The position numbers were made by a program, and so were the translations under genes. A stretch of 64,000 nucleotides of DNA, from assembly GCA_022402535.1 (NCBI GenBank), contig JAKRSD010000026.1:1-64000 (forward strand). The letters are read 5' to 3'. The notes beneath the pieces are model-generated. The model ran no database searches and was not told the origin of the DNA. It saw only the letters and a list, made by a program, of their open reading frames with translations. Below, piece after piece: positions 62,654 through 64,000 of the stretch (the first letter of the stretch is position 1; every line of letters begins with the position of its first letter). Source of the DNA: Flavobacteriales bacterium (GTDB lineage: Bacteria; Bacteroidota; Bacteroidia; CAIKAF01).

Positions 62654-63796
62654 ATGAATTTTGAATTAGAAGAAAATGTAAAAATGGTGGCTGCCACAGC
62701 CCGTGATTTTGCTCAGAAAGAAGTCCTTCCCCATGTAATGGAGTGGGACGAGAGTCAATATTTCCCGATTGAAGCCATGAAAAAAGCAGGTGAATTGGGT
62801 CTTTTGGGTGTTTTGGTACCTGTAGAATACGGAGGCTCGGGTCTTGGTTATCAGGAATACATCAGCGTGATTGATGAAATAGCGCAGGTCGATGGATCTT
62901 TCGGATTGTCTGTGGCCGCTCATAATTCACTTTGTACAGGCCATATTTTACAATTCGGAAACGAAGAACAGAAGAAAAAATGGCTGCCCAAATTAGCCAC
63001 CGGCGAATGGATAGGTGCATGGGGGCTTACCGAAGCCAATACCGGTTCCGATGCCATGCGCATGAAATGTGTGGGTGTGCAGGATGGCGATTATTGGGTG
63101 ATAAACGGCACCAAAAACTGGATTACCCACGGAATTTCTTCAAACGTAGCGGTTGTATTGGTCCGCACCGGAGAGTTATTGGACAGCAACGGAATCACAG
63201 CCTTTGTCATTGAAAGAGGAACTCCGGGTTTCAAAGCCGGGAAAAAAGAAAATAAACTGGGCATGCGCTGCTCCGAAACCGCTGAGCTGATTTTCGAAGA
63301 CTGCCGTGTACACAAGGATAATATTCTGGGTAATGTAGGTGATGGATTTAAACAAGCCATGAAAATCCTGGATGGCGGTCGTATTTCTATTGCGGCCTTG
63401 TCTATCGGAATTGCTCGCGGCGCCTATTTGGCCGCACTTAAGTATTCTAAAGAGCGCCAGCAGTTTGGTAAGCCCATTTCTGAATTTCAGGCCATTGCAT
63501 TTAAATTGGCCGACATGGCTACCGAAATTGAAGCTTCGGAATTATTGACCCGTCAGGCGGCCGATTTAAAAATGAGAGGCCAAAAAATGACGCTTCAGTC
63601 CGCTATGGCCAAATACTATGCTTCAGAAGTAGCCGTGAAATGCAGTACCGAAGCCATTCAAATTTTTGGAGGCTATGGATACACAAAAGATTTCCCGGTT
63701 GAAAAATTTTATCGCGATTCCAAACTGTGTACCATCGGCGAAGGTACTTCCGAAATTCAAAAATTAGTAATTTCACGGAATATTCTAAACGCATAA
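62654..63796 (+). CDS. Acyl-CoA dehydrogenase
   Basis: A 380-residue flavoprotein of the short/medium-chain acyl-CoA dehydrogenase family, starting MNFELEENVKMVAATARDF. FAD-binding stretch GLTEANTGSDAM; QIFGGYGYTKDFPVEKFYRD; catalytic base E363 in GEGTSEIQ. First oxidation of beta-oxidation. No electron-transfer flavoprotein gene is adjacent. ATG at 62654 is preferred to the TTG at 62648. Confidence 0.95.
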   Translation: MNFELEENVKMVAATARDFAQKEVLPHVMEWDESQYFPIEAMKKAGELGLLGVLVPVEYGGSGLGYQEYISVIDEIAQVDGSFGLSVAAHNSLCTGHILQFGNEEQKKKWLPKLATGEWIGAWGLTEANTGSDAMRMKCVGVQDGDYWVINGTKNWITHGISSNVAVVLVRTGELLDSNGITAFVIERGTPGFKAGKKENKLGMRCSETAELIFEDCRVHKDNILGNVGDGFKQAMKILDGGRISIAALSIGIARGAYLAALKYSKERQQFGKPISEFQAIAFKLADMATEIEASELLTRQAADLKMRGQKMTLQSAMAKYYASEVAVKCSTEAIQIFGGYGYTKDFPVEKFYRDSKLCTIGEGTSEIQKLVISRNILNA

Positions 63797-63802
63797 ATAA
63801 AT

Positions 63803-64000
63803 ATGAACAGAGTTTTTCGGGTAGCATCGGTTTCGTTTTTTTTCATGATTGTGCTGTTGAGCGCAGGCTGTAAAAAAACAACCACGTTCACGTACAAAGC
63901 GTTTTGCAACAATTGTGAGGTGTCTTATTTTGATGAGTCCGGAAACTTTGTGGGGCAACAACCCATGCAGGGCACATTCGAACAAAAAATTTCGGTGCCC
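63803..64000 (+). CDS. Lipoprotein, 3' end cut by window edge
   Basis: 66 codons are visible. The signal sequence (MNRVFRVASVSFFFMIVLL) ends in a lipobox SAGC at residues 22-25, followed by KKTTTFTYKAFCNNCEV with a CNNC pair. The rest is missing, so the function cannot be judged. It starts 6 bases after the dehydrogenase stop. Confidence 0.75.
   Translation, partial: MNRVFRVASVSFFFMIVLLSAGCKKTTTFTYKAFCNNCEVSYFDESGNFVGQQPMQGTFEQKISVP

Overview
The window is a chromosomal segment of a Bacteroidota bacterium. Several independent signs agree: six secreted proteins end in type IX secretion (T9SS) sorting domains, there is a TonB-dependent receptor with a carboxypeptidase-like N-terminal domain, LpxC is fused to FabZ, BshC (bacillithiol synthesis) and the Bacteroidota-specific small families DUF4295 and DUF4296 are present, and many genes are preceded by a TAnnTTTG box, the -7 element of Bacteroidota promoters. 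Class and genus cannot be fixed from the sequence alone. No rRNA, tRNA or CRISPR array was seen.

Layout. 1-704 is non-coding and built of repeats: a 32-unit heptamer array, a twin palindromic repeat and a second heptamer array. 705-4744 is an accessory stretch, all on the minus strand: an M23 peptidase without a signal peptide, a HigBA toxin-antitoxin pair bracketed by two copies of a hairpin repeat, two small membrane proteins, and an AT-rich DpnI/DpnD pair (methyl-directed GATC restriction). 5122-6569 holds maf and a UbiA-type prenyltransferase. 6683-13265 is a plus-strand run of envelope genes: secreted trypsin-like protease, two carboxypeptidase-regulatory-domain proteins (one a TonB receptor), undecaprenol/diacylglycerol kinase, DUF4296 lipoprotein and a c-type cytochrome. 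Two minus-strand T9SS cargo genes follow. 17994-26168 is mostly housekeeping: ffh, folD, a PorE-like protein, a WD40 protein, bcp, recA, pqiA-like and a TPR lipoprotein.

26294-37702 is the most striking region. Three tandem genes encode 1209-1288-residue T9SS surface proteins that share one C-terminal body (GEVED, CARDB-like, beta-helix, PKD, sorting domain) but carry unrelated N-terminal modules. Each has its own promoter and terminator. Stretches of perfect DNA identity, 159 bp between copies 1 and 2 and 326 bp between copies 2 and 3, lie in different places, which points to recent gene conversion between neighbours.

37821-64000 is again core metabolism and envelope: sucC, biotin carboxylase, bshC, isocitrate dehydrogenase, ftsY-TPR-rimO, rpmG-DUF4295, EVE protein, holA, lpxC/fabZ-lpxA-ABC ATPase, glycosyltransferase and GNAT-like genes, an SDR-DUF2851-PspC-RmlD run, an NSS-family sodium symporter with a 47-residue partner subunit, a helix-hairpin-helix protein, apt, an acyl-CoA dehydrogenase and a lipoprotein cut by the window end. 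Four-base ATGA or GTGA overlaps link many of these genes, so translational coupling is common.
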